Assembly: GCA_021018815.1 (NCBI GenBank)
Contig: JAITYX010000010.1
Span: 7,641,501 to 7,705,500 of the forward strand
Length of the DNA: 64,000 bases
DNA from: Talinum fruticosum
Taxonomy: Eukaryota; Streptophyta; Magnoliopsida; Caryophyllales; Talinaceae
Direction: 5' to 3'
This document shows positions 10,468 to 22,053 of the stretch, one piece after another. The position numbers and the translations under genes are program-made. Position 1 is the stretch's first letter; each line of letters starts with the position of its first letter. The notes beneath the pieces were generated by a model that was given only the letters and a program-made list of their open reading frames with translations, did no database searches and had not been told where the DNA came from.

Positions 10468-12100
10468 CCCCACTGTTGATGTCAAAAAGTATGTTTTCAA
10501 GTGGGTGGCTAGATGCATATTGGAAAGCTTTACCTGTCCTTTGATTTACTAAGTTTGTTGGTTGAACAATTTGATCTTCAGTTGGTTGATCTTGCTGAGT
10601 CTCATTGACTTGATCTTCAACATTCCGAGCTGGCTCTTGAGTTTGTTTAGTTTGAGTCATAACATTCCGAGTTGCCTTAGTAATTTTGTTTTGACTCTTT
10701 CGAGCTCAACTTCAAGCAAGGTCATCTTCATCTCTCGTTAAGTATGAGATCTAAGCATGTGGACTCACTTATCCTGCCAAGATTAATTTCATCAAAGACA
10801 ACATGGATACTTTCTTCCACTTTGTTAGTTCTCTTGTTAAAAACACGATAAGCTTTGCTCCGAGACGAGTAACCCGAATTATACCTTCATCCGACCTAGC
10901 ATCAAACTTAGTCGGATGCTCCTCACCATTGTTATAAACAAAGCACTTACACCCGAATGGTCTAAAGTAGGAGATGTTGGGTTTCTTTCCTTTGTAAAGC
11001 TTATAGGGTGTTTTCTTCAAGATGGGTTTGATGAGGAATTTGTTGAGTGTGTAATTTGCTCTGTGTTGATCGCCTCAGCCCGTAAATAGTAAGGTAGGTC
11101 ATTTTCAATCATCATAGTCCCTCCTATTTCTTCAAGAGTTCTGTTCTTTCTTTCCACTACTTTATTCTGTTGAGGAGTTCTTGGTGCGGAGCAGCTTGTG
11201 AGAGATGCCATTCTTGTCACGAAGTCTACAAATTCCGAGTAATCGAGCTCCCTTCCAAGGTCGGTTCGAATTCTTCCGATATGAGTCCGAGACTCTACTT
11301 GAATTTTCTTGCGAGCTTTGTGAACTCTTTGAAAGCTTCATGCTTGTTCTTGAGAAAACATACCCAAGTAAATCATGAGAAATCATCAACAACAACAAGT
11401 ACATGCGATTTACATCCAAGACTTTTCACAGGAATTTCACCACACAAATCCATATGAAGCAATTCAAGCACTTTGGATGTAGATACATTTTTGAGTGGTT
11501 TGAAAGATGATCTAACTTGCTTACCTTTTATGCATGCCTCATAGATTTTATCTTTCTTAAAAGCATAGTTAGGTAAACCCCTAACCAGTCCATGAGATGT
11601 AAGTTTCTTGATAGTATGCTTGCTAATATGACCTAGTCTACGATGCCAGGTCCATGAATCATCATTCACGGATGCTTTCAAACAAGATAAATTCTGGCTT
11701 GAATCGGAGAGAGGAATAGTGTAGGTGTTACCCGACCTCGGACCCGAGAACTTAGTCTCTTTGGTAATTGCATCATAAATGTAGCAGTTGGTCCGAGTGA
11801 AAATCACCTCTTGACCTTTGTCACATAGTCTGCGAAATGCTAAGGAGATTATACTTGAGTCCTTTGACAAGGTAGATTGGGCTGATCGTGTTATTTCTTT
11901 CACCAATTTTGCCAATCCTTACTATCTTGACCTTACTATTATCCCCAAATGTGACTTTTCCTTCTTTCGGATCTTTTAGCTCGGAGAAGAGTCTTGAATA
12001 TCATGACATGTGGCGTGAGCAAGCACCGTCTAAGTATCAATGACCTTTCTTCTTATTTTGAGTTATCTGCAAGACGAAACAAACTAACCCTTCTCATTTC
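10468..12100 (-). pseudogene. Sirevirus protease remnant and integrase
   Basis: In minus order, a protease-like active-site remnant (DGACSRHM, near 12030) is followed by the GAG-pre-integrase zinc-binding segment at 11915-11373 (SWTWHRRLGHISKHTIKKL; C and H residues follow in YEACIKGKQVR). The integrase core start comes next (LELLHMDLCGEIPVKS, VLVVVDDFS). Later core blocks are split over frames at 11419-10770: APRTPQQNKVVERKNRTL, KTPYKLYKGKKPNISYFRPF and GCKCFVYNNG. A Gln/Pro-rich linker ends at 10468. Integrase would insert the cDNA. Several frameshifts make it non-functional. The TSD of the 3.2-kb solo LTR lies immediately upstream in plus coordinates. Confidence 0.85.
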
Positions 12101-12626
12101 TTCTTACGAACCCAAGTAACTCCCTTTACTGTGGTCCTCCGAGGAAGAACACTTTTGGGAACCCAGATTTGAATAATTTTAGGTCCGGTCCGATTCCGAG
12201 TCTTCATTCCGAAAACCGAGTCCGTGTCTCTTTCTTTTGAAAATCTTATCTTTTGTAAACAGGAGGAGAATGCTTTTCCCGTAAACTAGTCTAGGCTTAG
12301 TCCTTTGTTCATTTGTATGAATGGGACCATGCTCAACCTTCCTAAACTTTACAGCTTCGGAATTAGTTTTGAAAAGATTAGAATAGGATTTTGATTCCTC
12401 TTCTTCATTGAAACCAAGTCCTTCTTTCCTGAAGGAGACACACTCGAAAGCCTAATAGCATATCAAGGTTTTTCTGACCTTGAGTGAATTTCAAAACAAG
12501 GTCTTGAGACTCATTGAGCTTTCTTTTTAGTTGCTCATTCTCTCGTTCCGAGTGACTCAGACACATTCTCATTTGCTTGAGTGTTGGTCTTAAGTTCTTT
12601 CAGATTTTGTCTCAATTTTTCCAATT
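12100..12626 (-). pseudogene. Sirevirus gag C-terminal coiled-coil part
   Basis: On minus this continues gag beyond the solo LTR. It is Glu/Lys/Leu-rich text (ELEKLRQNLKELKTN, NEQLKRKLNESQDLVLKF) ending in FTQGQKNLDMLLGF, typical of the coiled-coil tail of Sirevirus Gag. The stretch 12100-12440 links to the protease and is badly broken. Confidence 0.65.
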
Positions 12627-14219
12627 CATTTTGAAGGTTTGCTCTTGGAGAGTCTACGTCACCCTAGAGGGGGCGAATAGTTTGAAGATGAAATTTGCTT
12701 GAAATTTAAAATAGATATGACTATGAGGTGAGTGGGAGTCAAGAATGAACTAAGAAAAACACTAACTCGGAAGAAACAGATTAAACGGAACTTTAAAACT
12801 GTTCGAGTCTAGAATGCACTCGTAAAAGTAATAACTCGTAAAGTACGTGGAAACCCTCCCGGGGCAGAAAACCACGGACCGTGCTAATCCAAGCACGAAG
12901 TCAAATCCACTATTTTGAGTCCACAAAATACAGTAGACTCGACTCAACCTGAGTTGCTCCCTTAGACAACCCCTTACACGTTTTCCTAGACTCGAAATTC
13001 CCTTATCCGATCTAGTACTTCCTAACCGAGATAACCCTTACGAGTTAGGGACAACCGAGCTGAGTTAACCCTTACAACTCAGTCAAGGGACCTTACTTAG
13101 AAAGTAAGAAAGAGAGTTTGTAATCGAGTACAAAACCTTACAACTCGGAGAAATATTAAATACGGAATTGGAGTTGTAAGTAGAAGATTGAGAATGAATA
13201 CAATGACTTTTGCTCAAGTATGTGTATTAACAATTGATTCAGCACTCTTCAAGTCTTGAAAGTTGGCTTCTATTTATAGATGACCAAGCAGCTTAGCCGT
13301 TGTGTCCATCTTCCGACTGGAAGTCCTTTGTGACCGTTGTCATGGATTTTCCGAGTCACTCGAAATAATCCGTTGAGATATGAACGTTGGGCAACGGCTC
13401 TTGACTTCTTTGGAAGTCCTAAAACCACCGATGGTGTCTTGAAAAGTAAGGTGTAAACCACCGTTGGGCTTAGTGTTGCAGATTTCCGCTTTGGAAATAG
13501 ACAACCCCGACACAATGTCTAGGGCTAGGTCGGAGGTGGAAAAGGCCTTGTCTGCTTGGTGATTTGACGTTTTGAAGCTCGGTTACTTTTGTAATTCAAA
13601 AATAGGATAGCCTCGTTTGAATAACCTACAAAAGTAAATCAATTTGGTTCTCAAAGTATAAAATACTTTGGTCCAAGATTAGACGCGAGATAATAACATA
13701 ATTAAGATAATTAAGTGACTAATTATCGTCAAAAAGGAATAGAATTTTCTGAGTCTAAAATCCATGATACTCAAATCCCATCTTAGTCGAGTCTAGAATA
13801 TAATCAAATCAAAAGAGAAGATCGAGTAGACAAACTTGATCTAGACCAAACAAAGTTCAAACAAGATATGCTCGACTTAGAATAGTGAATTAATAATATA
13901 ATTCTTGGAACACGAAGTTAGACTCGAGTTTATGCGCGTGAAAGAGAGTGTTTGAACATGCGATATACCCGAGTGTTGAGTGACTCAAAACCGAGTGTGG
14001 AGTGGCATGTAAAAGTATGCTTTCCGAGTCGATCGGAATCAAGCATAAACATATACGAGTGGTTTCTATAACACTCGGAGAAAATGCTATATCACTCGAA
14101 ATGTTTCTAAGGCACATGGAATGACTTGAAATCAAAACCCTATAAGAGATGAAGTCTTATACCCGATTCCGTGATGGAACTCGGAAAAGTGTAAGTATAT
14201 AGACCGAGTCTTCGCTTTT
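12627..14219 (-). mobile_element. Sirevirus solo LTR (12632-14214) with imperfect TSD
   Basis: In plus coordinates the LTR begins TGAAGGTTTGC at 12632 and ends CCGAGTCTTCG at 14214. Read on minus it begins CGAAGACTCGG (one base off the family TG) and ends CTTCA. The flanks CATTT (12627-12631) and CTTTT (14215-14219) differ by one base, fitting an old insertion. It sits inside gag of the minus-strand Sirevirus in the same orientation. Family landmarks (CACGGACCGTGCTAATCC, CTATTTATAGATGACC as the reverse TATA block near 13270) are all present. No PBS or coding region is attached. Confidence 0.8.
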
Positions 14220-15448
14220 CAAAATATTGCTCTCATCGATAAGAGACTCAAGTTGTTATTTGAACTGGAACGAGTCGAATTGGACTTTTCTTCCAAAGTG
14301 AAATTATATCGTGTTAGATCAACTTTTGAAAATTTGAGAAAGTATTCAACTACCTCATCAATACCTGAGTCCTCGTTTTTGACTCAAATTCAGCTTCCGA
14401 GTCCGTGTATAAGACACTATGAGTCATTAGAATCATTTTCTTCGGATGGGTTGTCATCACTCCAGGTAGCCATCATAGCCTTCTTCTTGATGTCCTTATT
14501 TCTCTTGGGACAATCTTTGACTATGTGCTCCTTGATGCCACATTCAAAGCAACCAGAGTTCTTAGATAAAGATAACTTTGAAGGGGATGAATATTTACCT
14601 TTTCTCGTCCTTTTTATCTTTCTTGTAGAACTCATCCTTTGGCCTCTTTTCCCACTTCTTGTATTTCGTCATTCTCTTGAAGCCGCGGACTATGAGTGCC
14701 ATAGGGTCCTCTTCCGATTATGAGGAGCTCGAGTTTCACGTCCGCTTTCGAGCCTTCGATGTAATATTTTTCTTGGTGCCGACCTCTGCATCCTCTTCCT
14801 CCGAGATGAATCTCGTGAGTGAGTAGCTTGCTAATAAGCTCGTCTAGCCTTAGTTGAGAGAGGTTCTAAGCTTCTTCAATGGCTGTCACTTTGGGACCCC
14901 ATCTCTTCTTTGGTAGACTTCTTAGAATCTTTCTGGACATTTCTTCGTGAGAAATCTTTCTACCTAGAGATTTGAGATTTTTGGTAATCTTGGTGAACCG
15001 AACATACATCTAAGTGATGTTTTCTTCGGCTCCATCTTGAACAACTCATACTTATGAAGATACTTATCATCGCCTCGCTTCACTTGACTTGTTCCTTCAT
15101 AGGTGTTGACAACAGTGTCCCACACCTCTTTGGTCGTGTCATAGATCGAGACTTTGTTGTATTCTTATGTACTAATGGCACACATCGAGTGTGTTCATAG
15201 CTTTGAAATTCTTTCGAATTTCTCGGTTTCCTCAGTGGTGAACTCGGATTTTGCTTTAGGTACAAAAGTTGCATTCTCCGTCTTCATTGGAATGTAGTTG
15301 CCAGTTTGGATGATGTTTAAAACATCTTCATCGCTGTCCATCGGAAACATTCCATCATCTTCTTCCAATGGGCAAAGTTTGACTCTTTGAACTTCGGTGG
15401 TCCGGTGGATGACTTTTCTTCATCGAACTCTCCATTGTTCTCAGCCAT
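14220..15448 (-). pseudogene. Sirevirus gag, N-terminal and zinc-knuckle part
   Basis: The ATG at 15448 opens a frame (MAENNGEFDEEKSS...) 45 bases after the PBS, the usual place for copia gag. The capsid-like part is broken over 15400-14700; KVWDTVVNTYEGTSQVKRG-type text near 15110 can be read with shifts. A CCHC zinc knuckle (CFECGIKEHIVKDC) lies at about 14551-14510, followed by a Lys-rich then acidic stretch (SDDNPSEEND). The coiled-coil tail continues at 12626-12440 past the inserted solo LTR. Gag would form the particle that packages the RNA. Confidence 0.8.
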
Positions 15449-15492
15449 CCGATCTTTATACCTTTGGATGGTGAAATCCTTTTGAAAGGCTA

Positions 15493-15505
15493 GGCTTTGA
15501 TACCA
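15493..15505 (-). other. Primer-binding site (tRNA-iMet type)
   Basis: On minus, TGGTATCAAAGCC follows the LTR end CTTCA after two bases. It matches the complement of the initiator tRNA-Met 3' end with one mismatch and sets the element's direction. Confidence 0.85.
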
Positions 15506-15507
15506 AT

Positions 15508-16996
15508 TGAAGGTTTGCTCGTGGAGAGTCTAAGTCAGCCTAGAGGGGAGGGGTGACTAGGGTGATGAAGAAAGCTAAACAATTTTTCAACGATACAGCC
15601 AACAACCGATTTTGAGTCTAGATTGGACTCGGAAAAGTGATAACACGGATATACGTGGAAACCCTCCTAGGTCAGAAAATCACGGACAGTGCTAATCCAA
15701 GCCCCAAGTCAAATCCACTATTTTGAATCCACAAAATACGGAGGACCGACTCAACCATAATTGCTCCCTTAAACAATTCCTTACAATGATTTCCTAAACT
15801 CGAAGTTCCCTTATCCGATCTACTACTTCCCGACCGAGGTAACCTTTACAATTAGGGACAACTAAGCTGAGTTAACCCTTACAGCTCGATCAAGGGACCT
15901 TACTTAGAAAGTAAGAAAAGAATGTAATTGATTACAAGACTTTCTTTACAACTTAGAAAATATTAAATACAGACTTGGAGTTGTAAATAGAAGATTGAGT
16001 AAGAATGAGAACAATTAGTTCAACAATAAATTTAGTTCCAAGCAATGTGTTATGCAATCTTCTAGTTTAGTGATGTGGCTTCTATTTATAACCGACCGGG
16101 CAGAGTGACCGTTAATTCTTGGTTCCGGATAGAAGTCTTCACTAGCCGTGGTAACGGCTATTCCGAGTCACTCGAAAAGATCGGTTGGGATATGAACATT
16201 GTGCAACGGCTCTTGGCTCCAAAAGATGGTGCAATCACTTGGTGGTGACTCGAAAGTTATGGTGGAAGCAACCGTTAAGTCTAGAGTTAAAGTTTTCCAG
16301 TTTTAGAAACAAATAATCCCGACATGGTGTCCGAGCCATGTCCAAAAGTAGCTAAAACTTGTCTACTAGTGGTTAACGGCTAGAAACCGGTTGCTTTTGT
16401 AATTCAAAAAGATTGGTTAGCCTCGTCCGAATAACCTACAAAAGCAAACTACATTGGTTCTCAAAGTACAAAATACTTTGGTCCAAGATTAGGCATAAAT
16501 ACTAATTAAATTAGAAAAATTAAATGTTTAATTATCTTTGGTCTAAAAGAGTGGAATTTTCTGAGTCTAATATTCAATATACTCAAATTCCATCTTGAGT
16601 CAATACTAAAGATGATCAAGTTAAAAGAGAAGAACATCGAGTATAACAACTTGATCTAGTCAAATAATTCTCAAGTAAATAAGCTAACTTAGAATAAAGA
16701 ATTAATGACATAATTCTTTTTGCGTTGAAATACACAATCGGTGCTCGGAATAAAAGTGTTAGAGAAATTGTTTGAACATGCGATAGTTTTGAGTGATGTC
16801 CGAGTGAGTTAGAAACACCGAGTGTAGGATATATGTAATAAGGCGCTTTCGAGTTAGCGTAAAAGAACGAAAACTTAGACAAGAGTTTCTCTAGTGCTCA
16901 AAATGACTTGAAATCAAAAATTACGAGAGATAGGATTTATACCCGAGTCTTTATGTAATACTCATAATGACTTAGAGTTAAAAATTGAGTCTTCAC
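15508..16996 (-). mobile_element. Sirevirus 5' LTR (1,489 bp)
   Basis: On minus it runs from TGAAGACTC (16996) to CTTCA (15508), next to the PBS. It carries the reverse TATA block (CTTCTATTTATAAC at about 16080) and the terminal block GTGACTAGGG. Hexamers ACTCGG/CCGAGT recur on both strands. The short ORFs inside are shadows. Its partner 3' LTR is the truncated copy at 2680-3078. Confidence 0.85.
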
Positions 16997-17625
16997 ACTT
17001 TCAACAAAGTTTTTTAATTGTACATAAAATTATATAGGCACTATCTGGGTAAAAAAAAAATTTTTAAAAAATATTAGTTGTTCTAGATTTTAATATTTTT
17101 TAACACAATTTCTTTATGTTGGGTTTTTTTGCAACCTTATTTGTTAATTTCAATAGGATATTTGTATTTTTCTATACCAAATATAAGAAAATGTTAACTA
17201 TACTAATAAGGGTTTTTAAAGATAGTTTTAAAGACTTGTGTGTAACTGTATATTTATCCTCATTTATCTCTTGTATGAACTTGAAAATAATTTTTTAAAA
17301 AGAAGTGTGGTATCACTATGAATGGGTCGTGAAATTTAGCAATTAAGGTTGATTAAGGTGCATGACTAGTGCAAAAAAATAAGATAAATTGAACATAAGT
17401 ATTATGTCGTCTCGAATATTCCAACAAAAAAAAAACATTTTATAAGGCGGTTAAAATAAAAAAAACATGAAAAATTAGTTTTTTCTAAGTTGGCAACATA
17501 CGAAATCCCTCGCCCCCAAAAGAAACTCATTTAACAATATATGAGATTGTCATCTAAAATTGACGTCTTTTGTCATATTGTATTAAAGAATAATTATTTT
17601 TTAATTAGCTAATATTGATAAATAA
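16997..17625. other. AT-rich non-coding spacer
   Basis: AT-rich DNA between the Sirevirus and the MULE. The 60-codon ORF at 17116 is low complexity, with no domain. I see nothing else in it. Confidence 0.6.
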
Positions 17626-17634
17626 AAAACTAAA
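17626..17634. repeat. MULE target-site duplication (left), AAAACTAAA
   Basis: AAAACTAAA at 17626-17634 is repeated exactly at 21520-21528. A 9-bp duplication is the Mutator superfamily hallmark. Confidence 0.93.
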
Positions 17635-17892
17635 GGAATATTGGATTCTAAAATCCCCAACTTTGGGGTCTTTTAACGGGAATATTGCGAAATATCGATT
17701 GCCCTCTCAACATCCCGAATTTAAACCCTAATATTTGTAGGTATCCAACCACCGAGTTACGGGTAACAGGAATCGGTGGCGATATGACGTGGCGGTGGTG
17801 GTTGTAAACGTGGTTACTCGTTGACCCGCATTTTGACTTTCACTAATGACATGTTTACACTCTCTCTCTTCCCTCTACCCCCTAACCCCTTC
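17635..17892 (+). repeat. MULE left terminal inverted repeat
   Basis: Matches the reverse complement of 21262-21519. It includes a telo-box AAACCCTAA (17723-17731) and a CT-rich end (CTCTCTCTTCCCTCTACCCC), both conserved in the other TIR. MULE TIRs usually bind transposase and carry promoter function. Confidence 0.9.
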
Positions 17893-18460
17893 TCTGTAAT
17901 TGCATTCAAAATTACTTCTCATTTCCCCACTCCGAATCTTAAAAAACAACGAACGCCTCAAACCGAAAACTAAGAACTTTCAAAACCAATTGCGGTGAGA
18001 TTATCGTGGAATGAGGTTCGAAGCCACTCCCATTTTGCTCATTGAAATGAAATCTGAAGTTCTTGTCAAAAATTGAGAGTGGAAACGAAGTGCAATTCTC
18101 CCTTCAAAGAGGATTTTGGTTGATATTCGCTTGAACTGTAAGAGAAGGAAGATTATCTCTGACGTTAGTAGAAGGGTGAAGGCAAGACTTAATTATGCTT
18201 AGTGTTTAATTATCCGAGGCAATGGGATGGGGTTCTTGTTGTTGTAACCTAATTTTTTATTTCTATTTTGCTTGAACAATGTCATTGTCGAAAATATATA
18301 TAATTTGTTTAGAGATCAATTATGCGGGAAAGTTTGTGAGAGAAGAGGAGTTTAAATATAAAGGGGGTAATAAGCTTGAGATCTAATAAAACATCTAACA
18401 GCTACTAAAATAGCTAACCACTACTTAAACAACTAATTTTATCGAACACGCCCGAAACAT
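17893..18460 (+). other. MULE 5' internal non-coding region
   Basis: Probable 5' leader or remnant of the transposase N-terminus. I can read no convincing domain in any frame. Confidence 0.4.
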
Positions 18461-19850
18461 TTTGGGGTGGTTGCTTGCTCACTGCAATTGACATTGATGC
18501 AAACAGACATATGTTTCCAATAGCTTGGGAAATAGTTGAAGGGGAGAACAATTATGGTTGGGTTTGGTTTTTACATATGTGCAATCTGTTATGGGAGGAA
18601 CACAAGGTTTTGGGTAGACAGTAATCTCGAGATGAGCATAAGGTAAATCTCAAACAATATTTGACTTGTATTACTTATTACATTGAACTTGCATATTGAT
18701 TTTGTTAGTTGAAATGTGCGAGCAATCTTACATACAGGTGCCAACAGTACTCCCAAACGAGTAAGCACAGACACTTGTGCAAGGCATATTTATGCCAATT
18801 GGAAGAAAAATCACAAAGGAGAGGAATTGAAGATGTTATTATGGAATGTTGTCAAAGCCTACAATGAGACAGATTATTCATATGCATTAAGCCTTGGAAC
18901 TTGCATCATAAGAAGCGAGCCCAAGATTTTTTCTATTAGAATCATAGGAGATTCTACAGGGCATTCATGAGGACGGATTCAAAATGTGATATTGTGGTTA
19001 ATAATATGGCAGAGACATTCAATGCGTACATAATCCAAGCTAGAGCCAAACATTGCATACACAGGTTAGAGGATATCGGATGTTCAGTCATGGAGAGGAT
19101 GGTTTTAAAAAGATAAATGATGGAAGCAAGTAAAGATGAGATCTATCCAAGGGCGAGGGAGAAGTTTAAGAAAGAGAAGGAAGAAGCAAGATTTTGCTAG
19201 CCTTACCCTTCAGCTAATAAGGTATTTGAGGTAAGACACAAGCTTGACAACCTACATGTTGATATGAACATTGCTTCATGCACATGTAGGAAATGGGATT
19301 TGACTGGGATCCCATGTTGTCATGCAATCATGTGTGCTTATTGGCTTAAACAAGATGCGAGAGGACTATGTGCATTCTTACTTCAAGTAGGAAAAATACC
19401 TCCAAGCATATGCTGCTCAATTGCTCCTTGTGTTGGTGAGAGGCATTGGCCGACTTTAGATCTCCCTCTTGACCCTCCAGTTGTGAAAATAGCCCAAGCG
19501 AGACCAAAGAAGAAGAGACGAAGAGACCCTCATGAAGACCCTAAGAGGTGGGACAAGCTTACAAGACATGGATCTCAAATTGTGTGCAGCAAGTGTTACG
19601 TTGTTGGCCACAATAAAAGGAGCTGCAAAAACCCCGCTGTCTTGAACCCAATACCCGAAAAAGACCAAGGGACAGACCAAGAAAGCAAGAAATGGAGCCT
19701 ACAAGTGCAAATTTGCCACCTACACGATATGCAATAGGAAGAACAACACAACAAGAAGAACAACAGGCAGTGGAAGGGGAAAAGGAAGAGGAAGAGGAAG
19801 AGGAAGAGGAAGAGGAATAGGGGCCGCAGGCAGAGGGAGAGGATAAACTA
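18461..19850 (+). pseudogene. MULE transposase (mudrA-type), truncated and frameshifted
   Basis: The DDE transposase would cut and insert the element at its TIRs. The first readable block (from about 18470) is LLTAIDIDANRHMFPIAWEI followed by VEGENNYGWVWFL, the catalytic-domain signature of plant MULEs. The next is CARHIYANWKKNHKGEELK (about 18780), then CDIVVNNMAETFNAYIIQAR (about 18990). A SWIM zinc finger follows (CTCRKWDLTGIPCCHA, about 19281-19330), then a CCHC knuckle (CSKCYVVGHNKRSCKN, about 19588-19630) and a Gly/Arg repeat tail (19775-19850). The N-terminal DNA-binding region is missing. At least four frameshifts or stops separate the blocks. The longest open stretch is 19264-19737. 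Confidence 0.88.
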
Positions 19851-20522
19851 GGGGAGAGGAGGCAACATGGTATTCCTTACATTGCATATTGTGTTGGGTT
19901 AGGGTTTTAGTCTTTTTTAATTTTTTATTACACTACAACTATTCAATTTTTTATTATACTCAGCTTTTTTTAGAATGCTGCACATGTGGTTGGTGGAGAG
20001 TCAATTATAGATGCAGGACACTCTCTTCTATTTAGCTAAGCAAGCAGTAGCTCCCAACCTCTCGGTTCCTCACCACGAGTGAAGATTCCTTCCCACCTTA
20101 ATTAAGGCCACCATCTGGACCACTATCAACCTTTTTCAAGTGTTAAAGTCTTGTATTTTGCCAGGCTATATTTGATTGTTGTGCAACAAATTCAGTTTGT
20201 AATTTGACAGTTGGTAAATTTAGTTTGTAATTGTTATGTAACAATGTCAAATACTATTTTAATTACAATCTCAACTATTTTAATTTACAAGCAACTTGTA
20301 AAGAAATTATTTCAATTTGCAAGCAAGCTGAAAAGAAACTATTTTAATTTCACTAATCAAACTCATGCAATGTGCATATTTTGAACATTTCAATGTGCAA
20401 TAACTTGATGATTTTTCATTCAAACAAGCATTCAACTATAATACAATATTCAACTATCACCCAACCACAACTACCAATTCCTCACTTTATGCTTTAAGCA
20501 CTAAATTCATTGATAAACTATC
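19851..20522. other. MULE intergenic region between convergent genes
   Basis: AT-rich DNA with short degenerate repeats (AACTATTTTAATTT...CAAGCAA at 20250-20350). It probably holds the two 3' ends. No gene seen. Confidence 0.4.
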
Positions 20523-21028
20523 CTACTTAGAAAACCAACTACCAAGTACAACCAACAAGCACAATATCAATTTCTCCACCTGTGAGTTCCTTGATGCTTT
20601 CAATTCTTCTTTTGCTCTAATTCTATTTTGTCTTTCTTTTGCAACCTTCTTTCTCAAACTTTCATTCTCTTCTTGAAGCATCTTATTTTCCTCAAGCACA
20701 TCAATATCTTATTCATCATCCCACTTGAAAAACCCACACCCTTGATTTACCTACAATAGCTCAAATCAATAATAAAAAAATAACTACCGAAAAAACAAAC
20801 TATAATTTTAGTCACTTCCTAATCCTAATTTCTTAATTACTTCACTTCCATAATAAGCATCCGAAAAAATTCTTCCCTCTAGAGGGGGCTTTTACAGATC
20901 TCATGCACTGCAGGCAAATCATAGTGGCATTTCACCAGCAACATTTGCTCTCTTTGTAATTGGACACTCGAAATTCCTCTCTTTTCAGAAGTTGATGACC
21001 CAACAAGAGTGTGCGTCCTTCGACTCAT
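20523..21028 (-). pseudogene. GRF-type zinc-finger and coiled-coil protein inside the MULE
   Basis: The ATG at 21028 opens MSRRTHTLVGSSTSEKRG, a Ser/Arg-rich start, followed by a zinc-binding segment KCHYDLPAVHEICKSPL. This matches the first half of a GRF finger; the middle (expected Gly-Arg-Phe-Phe-Gly-Cys) is damaged by a small deletion at about 20875. A GT-AG intron is likely at 20845-20751 (GTGAAG...TTGTAG). Exon 2 resumes with the second half, NQGCGFFKWDDE, one in-frame stop, then a strong coiled coil: DVLEENKMLQEENESLRKK and VAKERQNRIRAKEEL. GRF fingers bind nucleic acid in topoisomerases and nucleases. The small plant GRF plus coiled-coil proteins have no assigned role that I know. The gene is antisense to the transposase and wholly within the TIRs. 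Confidence 0.72.
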
Positions 21029-21261
21029 GATTTTTCGATTCTTCTAGGGATTTCCGAAGTCAACAGATAGGGAAGGGTTTAGGTTCATTTTATTTTAGAT
21101 AAAAGATTGGGAATGGAAGAATTCAACTTTGTTTCAAAAGGAGGGGATGGAGAGGCAGAAATGTCAAGGCTAGAATTTGAGTAATGAGTTTCCAAAGAGG
21201 GGGTTAGAGAGAGGAGAAAGTAGAAATGTCGAGGTTAGAATAAAGAGGAATTAGTTGATAA

Positions 21262-21519
21262 AGAGGGGTTAGTGGGGTAGAGGGAAGAGAGAGAGTAAAC
21301 GTGTTATTAGTGAAAGTAAAAATGCAAGTCAACAAGTAGCCACGTTTACAACCACCACTGCCACATCATATTGCCACCGATTCTTGTTACCCGTAACTCA
21401 ATGGTGGGATACCTACAAATATTAGGGTTTAAATTCGGGATGCTCGCGGGGCCAATCAATATTTCGGGATATTCACATTAAAAGACCCCAAAGTTGGGCA
21501 TTTTAGAATCCAATATTCC
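21262..21519 (-). repeat. MULE right terminal inverted repeat
   Basis: Inverse of 17635-17892. A telo-box (TTAGGGTTT, 21422-21430) and the GA-rich inner end are conserved. It lies about 230 bases upstream of the GRF gene ATG, so it could serve as its promoter. Confidence 0.9.
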
Positions 21520-21528
21520 AAAACTAAA
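21520..21528. repeat. MULE target-site duplication (right), AAAACTAAA
   Basis: Exact partner of 17626-17634. Confidence 0.93.
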
Positions 21529-22053
21529 TATAAAAATAAAAAAGTTTTTTATGTAAAAAATAATAGGTCATTTTAAAAAAGAAGGGAAAAAAATTCCAAT
21601 ATAAATTAGCAGTCCCCCTAAAAAACATTGTAGTTTCACCCCTGTTTAATGCGATTTAAACTCTTTTTCAATCAGTAGAAGTCATCTTTTTGACTAGCGA
21701 AAAGAAGAACATCCCTCTTTATTTCTTACCTTCGCCCTCGAACACCTGGATCATTTGTTTAAGACTCGATGGAGTCCTTTTTAAAAACCTTTTCTAATTT
21801 TGAGTTTTTGTGCCAAATTTAGAAAAGTGCTTATTTTATTTTATTTTTTAATTTTTATTCCTAAAACTGATTGGTGACTCCCTTTTTCGGTTTTTATTCT
21901 GAAAATTGCCTCTTGACATTTCCGGTAAAAATTAGAAATAAAAAATTGTAAATTTAGGTAGCCTTAGCCATCCGGCCGAGATTGTTTTCAACGAGTCTCA
22001 GCTGGGATAACCAACGTCGGACATCAGCTGGGGTAGGCGGGCACCGACCCTAG
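21529..22053. other. AT-rich spacer
   Basis: Non-coding DNA between the MULE and the Athila-type LTR. No recognisable gene, repeat or terminus. Confidence 0.5.

Larger units (their letters stand above)
17635..21519 (+). mobile_element. Mutator-like element (MULE), 3,885 bp
   Basis: The element starts GGAATATTGGATTC and ends with its inverse GAATCCAATATTCC, inside a perfect 9-bp TSD. The TIRs (17635-17892 and 21262-21519) are about 90% identical by eye. Between them are a decayed mudrA-type transposase on plus and a GRF zinc-finger/coiled-coil gene on minus. The two genes converge, with about 650 bases between their ends (19860-20520). The transposase lacks its N-terminal part and is frameshifted, so the copy is not autonomous. 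Confidence 0.9.
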
